Origin: Tectiglobus sp965224045
GTDB lineage: Bacteria > Pseudomonadota > Alphaproteobacteria > Rhizobiales > Hyphomicrobiaceae
DNA length: 64,000 nt
NCBI GenBank assembly: GCA_965224045.1
Contig: CBDCYD010000010.1
Coordinates: 124,001-188,000, forward strand
Reading direction: 5' to 3'
The position numbers and the translations under genes are program-made. This document shows positions 1 through 7,855 of the stretch, in pieces; the first letter of the stretch is position 1; each line of letters starts with the position of its first letter. The notes beneath the pieces are model-generated. The model was not told where the DNA came from and made no database searches. It saw only the letters and a list, made by a program, of their open reading frames with translations.

Positions 1-117
1 GATGATATGGTATGTGGTTGGCGCCCGTCGCATGAGATGGCTGTCGGGCCGGCCACCCGGAAACGACATTGGCCGCGGACCTGGCGCTGTGCGCTGCCCG
101 GCATAGGGAGCATGTGA

Positions 118-393
118 ATGGAAAGGTTGTTCGGCGGCAATCCCATCGGTGTCATTGTTCGTTTGATTATCCTGTCGATCGTCGTCGGCATCATCATGAC
201 GGCACTCGATATTCGCCTGGATAACATTTTCTATCATCTGCAAATTCTGGCGCGACGCATCTATGATCTCGGGTTCGGCGTGTTCGAGTGGCTGTTTAAG
301 TACCTGGTGATCGGTGCGGTTATCGTGGTGCCGGTGTGGTTGATCATGCGCCTGATCAGCGGGGTGCGCGGCGGGTCCGATGAGTCGAAGTAG
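118..393 (+). CDS. DUF6460-type small inner-membrane protein
   Basis: The 91-residue product has two hydrophobic segments, roughly residues 10-30 and 60-82, separated by a short amphipathic stretch with charged residues. I read it as a small two-pass inner-membrane protein. The opening MERLFGGNP and the overall pattern match what I remember of the Rhizobiales DUF6460 family, whose function is unknown. ATG start. It lies just upstream of a MATE transporter on the same strand, with a 24-bp gap, so they may be co-transcribed. No catalytic motif is visible. Confidence 0.75.
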   Translation: MERLFGGNPIGVIVRLIILSIVVGIIMTALDIRLDNIFYHLQILARRIYDLGFGVFEWLFKYLVIGAVIVVPVWLIMRLISGVRGGSDESK

Positions 394-417
394 ACAAACG
401 TCGCGCGGTTCGATGCC

Positions 418-1782
418 GTGGCGGCCAGGGGGGTAGGCCGGACGCGCGTCGGGGATGCAGCGGGCAGGCCTGTTTCTCATGGCGACATCCTCGCGATCGC
501 CGTACCGATCATGCTGTCCAATGCGACGGTGCCGCTGATCGGGTTTGCCGATGCCGTGGTGATCGGGCAGATCGGCCAGGCGCACCTGCTCGGTGCCGTT
601 GCGATGGCGGCAACGATTTTCAACGTCCTCTATTATCTGTTCGGTTTCCTGCGGATGGGAACCACCGGCCTGACGGCGCAGGCCGTTGGTGCGCGCGATT
701 CTGGAGAGACCGCAGCCAATCTCGCGCGCGCCCTGATCATGGCTGTCGTCATTGGGTTACTGCTGGTCATGCTGCAGGTGCCGATCAGGTCCGTTTCGGT
801 GTGGTTGCTCGGTGCTTCGGAGCGGGTTGCACCGCACGTTCAGAGCTATGTTGCGATACGTATCTGGGCGGCGCCGGCCGGGCTTGCGAACTTTGCGATC
901 CTGGGCTGGTTCATCGGGCTCGGGCGGGCGTCAATTGCATTCTATCTGCAACTCATTCTGAACGGCCTCAACATTGCGCTCGCCCTGCTCTTCGTTCTGG
1001 TACTGGAATGGGGGGTCGTCGGTGTTGCGACTGCGGCGCTGAGCGCGGAGTTCGTGGCGGTGGCGATCGGGTTGATAGCGGTGCGATGGGAATTGCGCCG
1101 CCGAAACGCGACCACGACGATTTATGCGATCACTCAGTTCAATCGTCTGAACCGGTTGTTCGCGGTCAGCCGTGACATCCTGATCCGGACGGCGTGCCTG
1201 CAATTGGCGATCAGCTTTTTTGTCGCCCAGGGCGCACGGGCGGGCGATGTCACGCTGGCGACCAACGCGGTGCTGTTCAACCTGGTCATGATCACGATCT
1301 ACCTGGTCGACGGTTTTGCCTACGCGGCCGAAGCGCTGGTCGGCCAGGCCATCGGGGCGCGACGCCGGGACCGCTTCCGCGATGCCATTCGTCTCGCGGC
1401 ATTGTGGGCGGCGGCGGTGAGCGTCGGTTTGAGCTTCGCGTTGTGGTTCGGCGGCGGTGCGATCATCGCGTTCATGACGACCAGTGTCGATGTGCGCGCC
1501 ACAGCGCGTGCATTTCTGATCTGGGCCGCGCTCGTACCGGTGACGGCGGTTTGGTGCTTTCTGCTGGATGCAATCTTCATCGGTGCAACCGCGACGGCAA
1601 TCATGCGCAACATGATGCTGATCTCGCTCGCGGTCTATTTTGCGGTGTGGTGGATCGCAGCGCCGCATCTTGCCAACCACGGACTGTGGCTTGCGCTACA
1701 TGCCTTGTTCATTGCGCGCGGCGTTACGCTTGGCGCCGCCCTACCCGGCCTCGAGCGGACGTTGTTTGCAAAGGCGCGATGA
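418..1782 (+). CDS. MATE family efflux transporter (DinF-like)
   Basis: This 454-residue protein has about twelve hydrophobic segments in two similar halves, the usual size and shape of a MATE antiporter. The N-terminal half begins with a pattern typical of MATE/DinF proteins (ILAIAVPIMLSNATVPLIG, then a GxxGxxHLLGAVA stretch). Such proteins export drugs or metabolites in exchange for Na+ or H+; the substrate cannot be told. The start is GTG, 24 bp after the DUF6460 gene. It converges on pyrD with only 27 bp between the two stop codons. Confidence 0.9.
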   Translation: MAARGVGRTRVGDAAGRPVSHGDILAIAVPIMLSNATVPLIGFADAVVIGQIGQAHLLGAVAMAATIFNVLYYLFGFLRMGTTGLTAQAVGARDSGETAANLARALIMAVVIGLLLVMLQVPIRSVSVWLLGASERVAPHVQSYVAIRIWAAPAGLANFAILGWFIGLGRASIAFYLQLILNGLNIALALLFVLVLEWGVVGVATAALSAEFVAVAIGLIAVRWELRRRNATTTIYAITQFNRLNRLFAVSRDILIRTACLQLAISFFVAQGARAGDVTLATNAVLFNLVMITIYLVDGFAYAAEALVGQAIGARRRDRFRDAIRLAALWAAAVSVGLSFALWFGGGAIIAFMTTSVDVRATARAFLIWAALVPVTAVWCFLLDAIFIGATATAIMRNMMLISLAVYFAVWWIAAPHLANHGLWLALHALFIARGVTLGAALPGLERTLFAKAR

Positions 1783-1809
1783 TCATGCCGAGGCGCAGGA
1801 ACCAAGCTC

Positions 1810-2904
1810 TCACGTGTCGAGCGGACGGGCGGCCCATTCCTCCGCCTTGCGACCGGTCAGCGCGCCGATGCGTTTCACGCCAGCCTGCCGGGCCGCATCG
1901 ACGAGATGGGCCTTGATCCGCGGGATAAGTGGCAGGCCCTCATAGATGAGGCCGGTGTAAAGCTGGATTAGCGAGGCGCCGGCTTCGATCTTGGCAAGGG
2001 CGGTTGCACCCGAGTCGACGCCGCCGATACCAATCAACGGCACGGTGCCGTTGGAGAGTTGATAGACACGGGCCAGCATGGCCGTTGCGCGGGCAAAGAG
2101 CGGCCGGCCTGAAAGGCCGCCCGATTCATTTGCAAACAAGGGGTCGAGGCCTGCAGGACGGGCCAGCGTGGTGTTCGAGACGGCAATGGCATCGACGTTG
2201 TGAGCAAGCAGGCGCTCGACGATGGCCGGCAGATCAGCTTCGGCAACATCGGGTGCGATTTTGACCGCAACGGGCACCCGGTGTGCCCGCGTCTCACGGC
2301 AAGCGTCTGCCGCCTGCAGGACGCGGGTGAGCAGGGCATCAAGCGCGGCCGGGGCCTGCAGATCCCTGAGGCCCGGCGTGTTCGGCGACGAAATGTTGAC
2401 CATGAAATAGTCGGCCAGGTCGAAAAACCGCTCAATGCCGCGGACATAGTCGGCGGCCTTGTCCTCGGTGTCCTTGTTGGCCCCGATGTTGACACCGACG
2501 ATACCGTCGCGGTTGCGCCGTGACAAAAGGCGGTGGGCGAGCTGGTGGCCGCGATTGTTGAAGCCGAGGCGATTGATGACGCCGCGATCGCGAATAAGGC
2601 GAACGACCCGGGGCTTCGGGTTGCCGCGCTGGGCGAGCGGCGTAACGGTGCCGACCTCGCTAAAACCGAAACCGACCGCGTGCATGGCGTCATACACGCG
2701 GGCATCCTTGTCGAAGCCGGCGGCAATGCCAAGCGGATTGGGGAACTGCAGCCCCATCACCTCGGTAATGAGTTCAACGGCCGGCTCGGCGTCGTCCTTC
2801 GCGTAGATGCCCGACTCAAGGGCCCTGAGCGTCATTTCATGGGCGCGCTCCGGCTCCATGGTGAAGAGTAGCGGCCGCGCAAAATCGAGGATCCTGTTCA
2901 GCAT
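1810..2904 (-). CDS. pyrD: Dihydroorotate dehydrogenase (quinone), class 2
   Basis: Catalyses oxidation of dihydroorotate to orotate with quinone as acceptor, the fourth step of de novo pyrimidine synthesis, at the inner membrane. The 364-residue product carries the N-terminal membrane-associating helices of class 2 enzymes (FARPLLFTMEPERAHEMTL), an FMN-binding barrel with GIAAGFDKDA, the catalytic serine region NISSPNTPGLR, and the C-terminal GIGGVDSG and LIQLYTGLIYEG phosphate-binding motifs. The ATG at 2904 is chosen because homologues begin here; an open frame continues upstream but overlaps the DUF952 gene. The gene overlaps DUF952 by 7 bp, so the two are probably translated from one mRNA. 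Confidence 0.97.
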   Translation of the reverse strand: MLNRILDFARPLLFTMEPERAHEMTLRALESGIYAKDDAEPAVELITEVMGLQFPNPLGIAAGFDKDARVYDAMHAVGFGFSEVGTVTPLAQRGNPKPRVVRLIRDRGVINRLGFNNRGHQLAHRLLSRRNRDGIVGVNIGANKDTEDKAADYVRGIERFFDLADYFMVNISSPNTPGLRDLQAPAALDALLTRVLQAADACRETRAHRVPVAVKIAPDVAEADLPAIVERLLAHNVDAIAVSNTTLARPAGLDPLFANESGGLSGRPLFARATAMLARVYQLSNGTVPLIGIGGVDSGATALAKIEAGASLIQLYTGLIYEGLPLIPRIKAHLVDAARQAGVKRIGALTGRKAEEWAARPLDT

Positions 2905-3251
2905 TGACGGATTTGCTCCGGGATGACCGGGCGACCATCGGCGTCCAGCGGCAATCTCTCCATCCACACCGCCTGATCGCATGGCAGCGGAGCGTAGAGG
3001 TGGGGAAAGCGGTCGCCGCCGCGCGAGACCTCCCATTTGAGTGCGGGGCCGAGTGCTGCGGCCTCGAATGCGACTAGAACCAAGTCATTCTGGCCGCGAA
3101 AATGTCTGGCTGCGGTCGCTGCGACCTGCGTTGGACTGGACAGGTGAATGAATCCGTCTGCGAGATCGACGGCGGAGCCGGCAAACTGGCCGACCTCGCA
3201 TGCCGCGCTCCATTCTGCGCAGGTCAGTATTTTCAGTACCAATTCCGGCAT
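2898..3251 (-). CDS. DUF952 domain-containing protein
   Basis: The 117-residue product has the DUF952 pattern: an N-terminal YKI-like strand with a Trp (LKILTCAEW), then DGFIHLSSPTQVAATAARHF, and a late RFPHLYAPLP motif. The family is of unknown biochemical function, with a fold related to ADP-ribosyl-transferring enzymes. A pyrD neighbour is common in Rhizobiales as I recall. The start at 3251 (MPELVLKI) fits the family; 16 further in-frame codons exist upstream. Its 3' end overlaps the pyrD start by 7 bp, suggesting translational coupling. Confidence 0.85.
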   Translation of the reverse strand: MPELVLKILTCAEWSAACEVGQFAGSAVDLADGFIHLSSPTQVAATAARHFRGQNDLVLVAFEAAALGPALKWEVSRGGDRFPHLYAPLPCDQAVWMERLPLDADGRPVIPEQIRQC

Positions 3252-3604
3252 TCGAGCCCTCGTGATCGCGCAGAAATTGCAGCACGCTGAGATATGCAAC
3301 TAACTGCCTGCTGCCGAATCACAGCGTTTGCCGCGCGTGAATGCGGTTTATACACGATTGCACTTTTTTCGGCTTGGACGAGCGATTACTTTGGCTCCGA
3401 TCTGCCGTAACCAGGGAGCGTCCTCAACGAATGGTGACAATCGCAAACGGCAGACGTTTCCAAGCTAGTTATTCTCAACAAGCATACATCGCAGCCAGTA
3501 TGCGCAGCACAAGTGCCGTTGCTGCATGAGTGGTCCAGCCACGTTGACAGTGGTTGGTGCGCCGATCTGTGTTTGCGGACTATCGTTATCCAAAATCCGA
3601 CGAG
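3252..3604. other. Divergent intergenic region
   Basis: About 350 bases separate the minus-strand DUF952-pyrD operon from the plus-strand DUF262 gene. The stretch is lower in GC than the flanking genes and must hold both promoters. I see no convincing sigma-70 pair, no long repeat and no plausible small gene; short open frames here lack codon bias and a ribosome-binding site. Confidence 0.5.
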
Positions 3605-5323
3605 ATGAATACACGTATGAGTTCCCCACCCGGCAGTCACGATCCGACGCAATACCTCCATGTCGACGTCAGAACGATCGAGCAGCATTTCAGCGGTGAT
3701 CTGCAATTCCGGCTGCCATGGTTCCAGCGCGCATACGCGTGGAGCGAGGAACACGCGTCGCGACTTCTGCGCGATGTTATCGAGGCCGCCAACGGCTCGC
3801 GCGGACGCTATTTCCTCGGCAACGTCATGCTTGCTCTGGCACACGGCGAGCGCTCTGCGGCGCTGGTCGACGGCCACCAACGGACCCTGACCCTAACTAT
3901 CCTGTTTGCCCTGCTGCGCGACCGCATTGCCGATACCGGCGTGTCTGCCCGCCTGGATCAACTGGTGCGCGGCGGCGGAGCAAATCCCGACAGGGCCAGC
4001 TTCCGCGTCGTACCGCAGCCGACAAGTGCTGCCTGTTTCGGTACCTACGTTCAGGAGATCGGCGCGACCAGACGCGATCCGGAAGATGATCTGCACGACT
4101 TTCTCGAGAGTGAACGCAAGTTCCTCATAAACCGCGCGTCCATGGCCGGAATACTGGACGAACATGCCGAGAACGAGGCCAAGTGCGTTGCGCTGGCAGA
4201 GTTTCTTCTCGAGCGCTGTACCCTGGTGGTGCAAACGGTCGAGGATGAAGAAGAAGCCTGGGAAATGCTGTCGATTGAAGAATCGACCGGGCTGCCGTTT
4301 CACTCGAGCGAGCGCTCCAAGGTTGCAATTATTTCTGTGATGGACCGCGAGGTTCAGGAGCAAGCCGGCAGCACCTGGGACGTGTGGCAGGCCCGCCTGG
4401 GAGCGGACGGCATGGCGCGCCTGTTGGGACATATCAGAACCTTGAAGGCAACGCGCATGTCATCGCGGCCGGTCGAACAGGACCTGGTCGAACTCTATGA
4501 TTTGGAAAATGCCGATCTCGGGTTCATCAACAACGTCCTGGTGCCGCACGCGGCGCGCTACCTGGCCATTCAGCGCGGCGACATCGGCAGTGGCCAGGCG
4601 CGTGCAGAGATCGCGCAGAGCATCGCCACGCTGACCTGGCTGCATCGCGAATACTGGGTGCCGCCGGCGCTGAACTGGCTGCAGGTGCATGGCGAGGACC
4701 ATGACGATACGTTGCGGCTGTTCCGCAAGCTCGATCGCCTTGCCTGGCTGATGCGGATTGCCGGTCGCGATCCCGTCGAGCAGGAACGCCGGTTTCGACG
4801 GATCTCCCAGCGGATCGAAGCGGGTGCCTCGCTCGATGATATTGATGAACTCGATATTGACGACAAATTCGTTGTGGCGGCCACCGAGAACCTCCTGAGC
4901 AGGACATTTTACGACAAATCCTACGCGCGCCTGGTGCTGCGCCGGCTATCTCTCATTTCCGGCATGGACTGCGGGCATATCGACGGTGACATGGCGACGG
5001 TTGAGCACGTGTTGCCGAAACGACCGCCAACAGGCTCGCCCTGGCGCGTCGCCTTCGCAAGCAAACGGGTCATCGACCAACACGCCCACCGGCTCGGAAA
5101 TCTGGTTATCCTCACATTCTGGGAGAACCAGGACGTCGGCGCGCGGTCGTTTGCCGAGAAAAAGCCGGTATTGGCCCAGACGCGGTTCGTACTTTCCCAG
5201 GAGGTGGCGCGCAGCGAGGACTGGACGCCGGCCGAGATCAGAGACCGCTCGCAACGGCTCGCCAGGCGGTTGCTCGCAGACTGGGGGATCGAGCTGCCGC
5301 CAGGAAGAGGGCGGCGCAGCTAA
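3605..5323 (+). CDS. DUF262/DUF1524 (GmrSD-like) protein
   Basis: The 572-residue product has a DUF262 N-terminal domain with the ParB-like signature LPWFQRAYAW near residue 40 and LVDGHQRTLTL near residue 90. Its C-terminal DUF1524 HNH-like domain carries VEHVLP near residue 466 and HRLGNLVIL about 30 residues later. In GmrSD and related type IV restriction or phage-defence enzymes, DUF262 is an NTP-dependent domain and DUF1524 the nuclease. The canonical DGQQR has His at the third position here. No methylase or other defence partner is adjacent. An in-frame TTG at 3554 is an alternative start, and ATG at 3617 a third. Function is inferred from domain architecture only. Confidence 0.85.
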   Translation: MNTRMSSPPGSHDPTQYLHVDVRTIEQHFSGDLQFRLPWFQRAYAWSEEHASRLLRDVIEAANGSRGRYFLGNVMLALAHGERSAALVDGHQRTLTLTILFALLRDRIADTGVSARLDQLVRGGGANPDRASFRVVPQPTSAACFGTYVQEIGATRRDPEDDLHDFLESERKFLINRASMAGILDEHAENEAKCVALAEFLLERCTLVVQTVEDEEEAWEMLSIEESTGLPFHSSERSKVAIISVMDREVQEQAGSTWDVWQARLGADGMARLLGHIRTLKATRMSSRPVEQDLVELYDLENADLGFINNVLVPHAARYLAIQRGDIGSGQARAEIAQSIATLTWLHREYWVPPALNWLQVHGEDHDDTLRLFRKLDRLAWLMRIAGRDPVEQERRFRRISQRIEAGASLDDIDELDIDDKFVVAATENLLSRTFYDKSYARLVLRRLSLISGMDCGHIDGDMATVEHVLPKRPPTGSPWRVAFASKRVIDQHAHRLGNLVILTFWENQDVGARSFAEKKPVLAQTRFVLSQEVARSEDWTPAEIRDRSQRLARRLLADWGIELPPGRGRRS

Positions 5324-5427
5324 CGCTCACTTGAACGCATGTGACGGCGCGGGGCTTGCGCGCACAAGTGCGCCGCTTCAAAACTGCAACCCGATCAGGG
5401 GACACCAGCGAAGGTCACGTGCTTGCG

Positions 5428-6282
5428 ATGATCGATCTTGACAGTGCCGCGCGCATTCTCGTGTTTGGCGGCCCGTATTCAAACCTGCCCGCGGTCCGTG
5501 CCATGCGAGAGGAAGCCGAGCGTCTCGGAATTCCAGCCGGACACGTCGTGTGCACCGGAGATGTGGTGGCCTATGGCGCCGAGCCGGAGGAGACGGCGCA
5601 GTTCGTCCGGGACTGGGGCGTTCACGTGGTGGCCGGGAACTGCGAGGAGCAACTGGCCGCCGGCGCCGATGATTGCGGCTGCGGGTTCGAGGAAGGCTCG
5701 GTGTGCGATGTTCTTTCGCGGGGATGGTATCCTTTTGCGCTGGCCAACACGTCACAGGAGACGCGGGCATGGATGGGTGGGTTGCCCGGCAGTCTAGGCT
5801 TCAGGTTCGCCGGTCGCCGCTGCCACGTGCTGCATGCCGGCAGCAGGCAATCGAACCGGTTCATATTTCAATCGGACGCCCAGACCATCGCCGAGGAGGT
5901 CGCGCGGCTCGAGGCCGATGTCGTGTTGGCCGGTCACGCCGGCCTGCCGTTTGCTGCAATGAGTGGCGAAACGCTCTGGGTGAATGCCGGAGTTATCGGC
6001 ATACCGGCCAACGACGGTACGCCGGATGTTTGGTATGCGGTCATGGAGGCGGGCGAAGACGGTGCGCGTGTTTCGCTGCGGCGCCTGCAATACGATTTTG
6101 CCGCGGCTGCCGCATCTATGCGCCGATCGGGCCATGCCAACGGTTATGCGCGGGCGATTATCACCGGCATCTGGCCGAGCCATGACGTTCTGCCTCAGCA
6201 TGAACTCGATCAGACCGGCGTGCGATTGCGAGAGAAGTCGTTCCGGCTGCCGCGCCGCCACGTCGTGCCGGCCACGGCCTAG
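5428..6282 (+). CDS. Metallophosphoesterase-fold protein with altered metal motifs
   Basis: The 284-residue protein follows the calcineurin-like phosphoesterase layout: a first strand-loop (LVFGGPYSNLPAVRAM), a second motif CTGDVVAYG, a third VVAGNCEEQL, and a late VLAGHAGLPF. Active enzymes use D-x-H, GD, GNH(D/E) and GHTH to bind two metals. Here the first motif is GGPYSN, the third has Cys for His, and the last is GHAG. Metal binding is therefore likely reduced or different. I recall similar GGPYSN sequences in other alphaproteobacteria, so this may be a stable subfamily. The ATG at 5428 is chosen over upstream codons because it opens the fold. The TAG stop is formed by the first bases of a 128-bp palindromic repeat. 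Confidence 0.75.
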   Translation: MIDLDSAARILVFGGPYSNLPAVRAMREEAERLGIPAGHVVCTGDVVAYGAEPEETAQFVRDWGVHVVAGNCEEQLAAGADDCGCGFEEGSVCDVLSRGWYPFALANTSQETRAWMGGLPGSLGFRFAGRRCHVLHAGSRQSNRFIFQSDAQTIAEEVARLEADVVLAGHAGLPFAAMSGETLWVNAGVIGIPANDGTPDVWYAVMEAGEDGARVSLRRLQYDFAAAAASMRRSGHANGYARAIITGIWPSHDVLPQHELDQTGVRLREKSFRLPRRHVVPATA

Positions 6283-6407
6283 ATCATTTGCGCTTTAGGC
6301 GGAATCACACCGCCTGCCCACTCCCCCGCCCGGCCGCCCACGGCATTATTGTATTGGGCGGTCGGGAGGGGGAGCGGGATGGTTTCAGCTAAACCTGAAA
6401 GACTATA
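6280..6407. repeat. 128-bp palindromic intergenic repeat, copy 1
   Basis: First of three copies (others at 51283 and 59143). It runs from TAGATCATT to a terminal ACTATA and contains two long GC-rich arms, CCCACTCCCCCGCCCGGCC on the left and a near-complement on the right, around a short loop, followed by the small hairpin TTTCAGCTAAACCTGAAA. Arm mismatches relative to the other copies are mainly transitions or matched changes. Its first three bases are the stop codon of the upstream gene. It lies between two convergent genes and could act as a bidirectional transcription end or mRNA stabiliser. Confidence 0.9.
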
Positions 6408-6433
6408 GACCGGGCCGCCTGCTGGGCAGGCGA

Positions 6434-6934
6434 TCAGTTGCGGGCAAGCTGGATTGAGACGGACTGCAGCTTGACGCCCTTGGTGCGGATGCGAACCTGC
6501 TGGTTGCCGCCGCCGTAATTGACGATCATCGAGGCCTGCAATCCGCCGCCCTCGACGGCCAGACTCATGCGTTCCGCGTTGATGGTGCCCGACGTTTGGC
6601 CAGTGGCATTGAAGGTGCGCTCTTCCCAGGTTCCGGTCAGGCGCCCGTCAGTGTTCTCCAATTTGCTGCGAATTTCGATCTTGTAGCTGGCGCTAGCACA
6701 ACGAACCGCAACGTTCAGCTGCCTACCGCCACCGGTGTAGTAAGCGCGGCAGTCGACCTTTTCGCGGTGGTTGCCTTCGAAAACGGCCGTGCCCTTGCCC
6801 TTCCAGGCACCGATCAGCTTGTCCAGCGGGGCTGCTTCGGTCGCATGCGCGTTGAATCCGACGGCGGCAGCTATTGCCAGGCCGAATACGTTAGAAAATT
6901 CGGGTCCGCCTTTGCTGGTCATAGCTTTGATCAT
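6434..6934 (-). CDS. Exported protein of unknown function
   Basis: The 166-residue product begins with a short charged segment and a hydrophobic stretch ending in NAHA/TEA, a plausible signal peptide cleaved near residue 32. The mature part is rich in beta-prone Gly/Thr/Ser segments, with LIGAWKGKGTAVFEG, CRAYYTGGG and GTWEERTFNATG. I recall similar exported Rhizobiales proteins but know no function. Two cysteines in the mature part (in DCRAYY and VRCAS) could form a disulphide. It converges on the phosphoesterase-like gene with a palindromic repeat between. Confidence 0.75.
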   Translation of the reverse strand: MIKAMTSKGGPEFSNVFGLAIAAAVGFNAHATEAAPLDKLIGAWKGKGTAVFEGNHREKVDCRAYYTGGGRQLNVAVRCASASYKIEIRSKLENTDGRLTGTWEERTFNATGQTSGTINAERMSLAVEGGGLQASMIVNYGGGNQQVRIRTKGVKLQSVSIQLARN

Positions 6935-7225
6935 CCCTCGTCAACTGGCCGACCCGCCGAACACGGCGAGCTGTCAGGCCGAAAACCCGCCGCCGCCATC
7001 AAGTCAAGCCAGCAAATTCCCCGGTAAGGCGATGACTTGTCAAATACGCGAGGACGGTGAATGTTCGTATGTGAGACTAGGTGGTAACTCAACTCCGAGC
7101 AAAGAACCAGCCTGGGATGGGTTTTGACGGGGTTTCAGGTGATGCCGCATCGTTGCACGGCGGCATTGTGCCGGTCATGTCGGGGCATACGTGCCGATTC
7201 CGGATCACCGAAAAAACCGGGGGTT

Positions 7226-7717
7226 TTGAATTTGACAGAGAGCTTCGATCCGGCCAGCCATCACGTTGGCGAACAGCGCTATTTCGAGGATTTCACGGTC
7301 GGTGAGGTGTTCCGAGCACCGTCGCGAACGATGTCGGAGGCCTATTTCCAGGTCTTCCAGGCGGCTTCAGGCGACAATCATCCGAGCCATTACGACCGCG
7401 AGTACTGCAAGCGGCATGGCCATCGAGATCTTCTGGCCCACGGGTATCAGGTGCTGATCCAGACCTGTCCGGGCGCCACCATTCTGCCGCACCTGATCGA
7501 CGACAGCATGGTTGCGTTTATCGAGCAGTCTTCGCGCTTTCTCGGTCCCGTGTATGCCGGTGACACGGTCTATCCGACGCTGACCATCGTTGACCTCAAG
7601 CCGCAGCGGACGACCGGCGTCATGACGCTCAAGAATACGGTGCACAACCAGAGCGGTGACCTAGTGCTGGAGGGCGAGCAGAAGCTGCTCCTGCGCAAGC
7701 GCAATCCTGAAACGTGA
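7226..7717 (+). CDS. MaoC-like hotdog dehydratase
   Basis: Predicted (R)-specific enoyl-CoA hydratase or related MaoC protein, about 163 residues. The hotdog-fold hydratase motif appears as SGDNHPSHYD, with the catalytic Asp and His, followed by LLAHGYQV. The C-terminal half has the usual AGDTVYPTLTIVDLKPQR strand pair. The start is uncertain: TTG at 7226 follows a GGGG stretch at short distance, and TTG at 7232 is equally possible; the open frame extends upstream to 7124 but without family similarity. A 138-bp gap separates it from the MFS gene on the same strand. Confidence 0.85.
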   Translation: MNLTESFDPASHHVGEQRYFEDFTVGEVFRAPSRTMSEAYFQVFQAASGDNHPSHYDREYCKRHGHRDLLAHGYQVLIQTCPGATILPHLIDDSMVAFIEQSSRFLGPVYAGDTVYPTLTIVDLKPQRTTGVMTLKNTVHNQSGDLVLEGEQKLLLRKRNPET

Positions 7718-7855
7718 AATGCTGGTGCGTCCGGGGAAGATCAAGGTGGATAAGCCTGAAGATGTTGCGCAAGCGAGGCGCCACGCGCAAGCGGCTTCGC
7801 GGACCGGATCGTCACAACACGGACGGCGCGCGGCAAAGCGAACGAGACCCCTACC

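Noticed and set aside
6280..6407. Short insertion sequence or MITE with target duplications
   Set aside because: The ends are only partly inverted, no target-site duplication is visible, and no transposase is in the window; kept as a palindromic repeat only.
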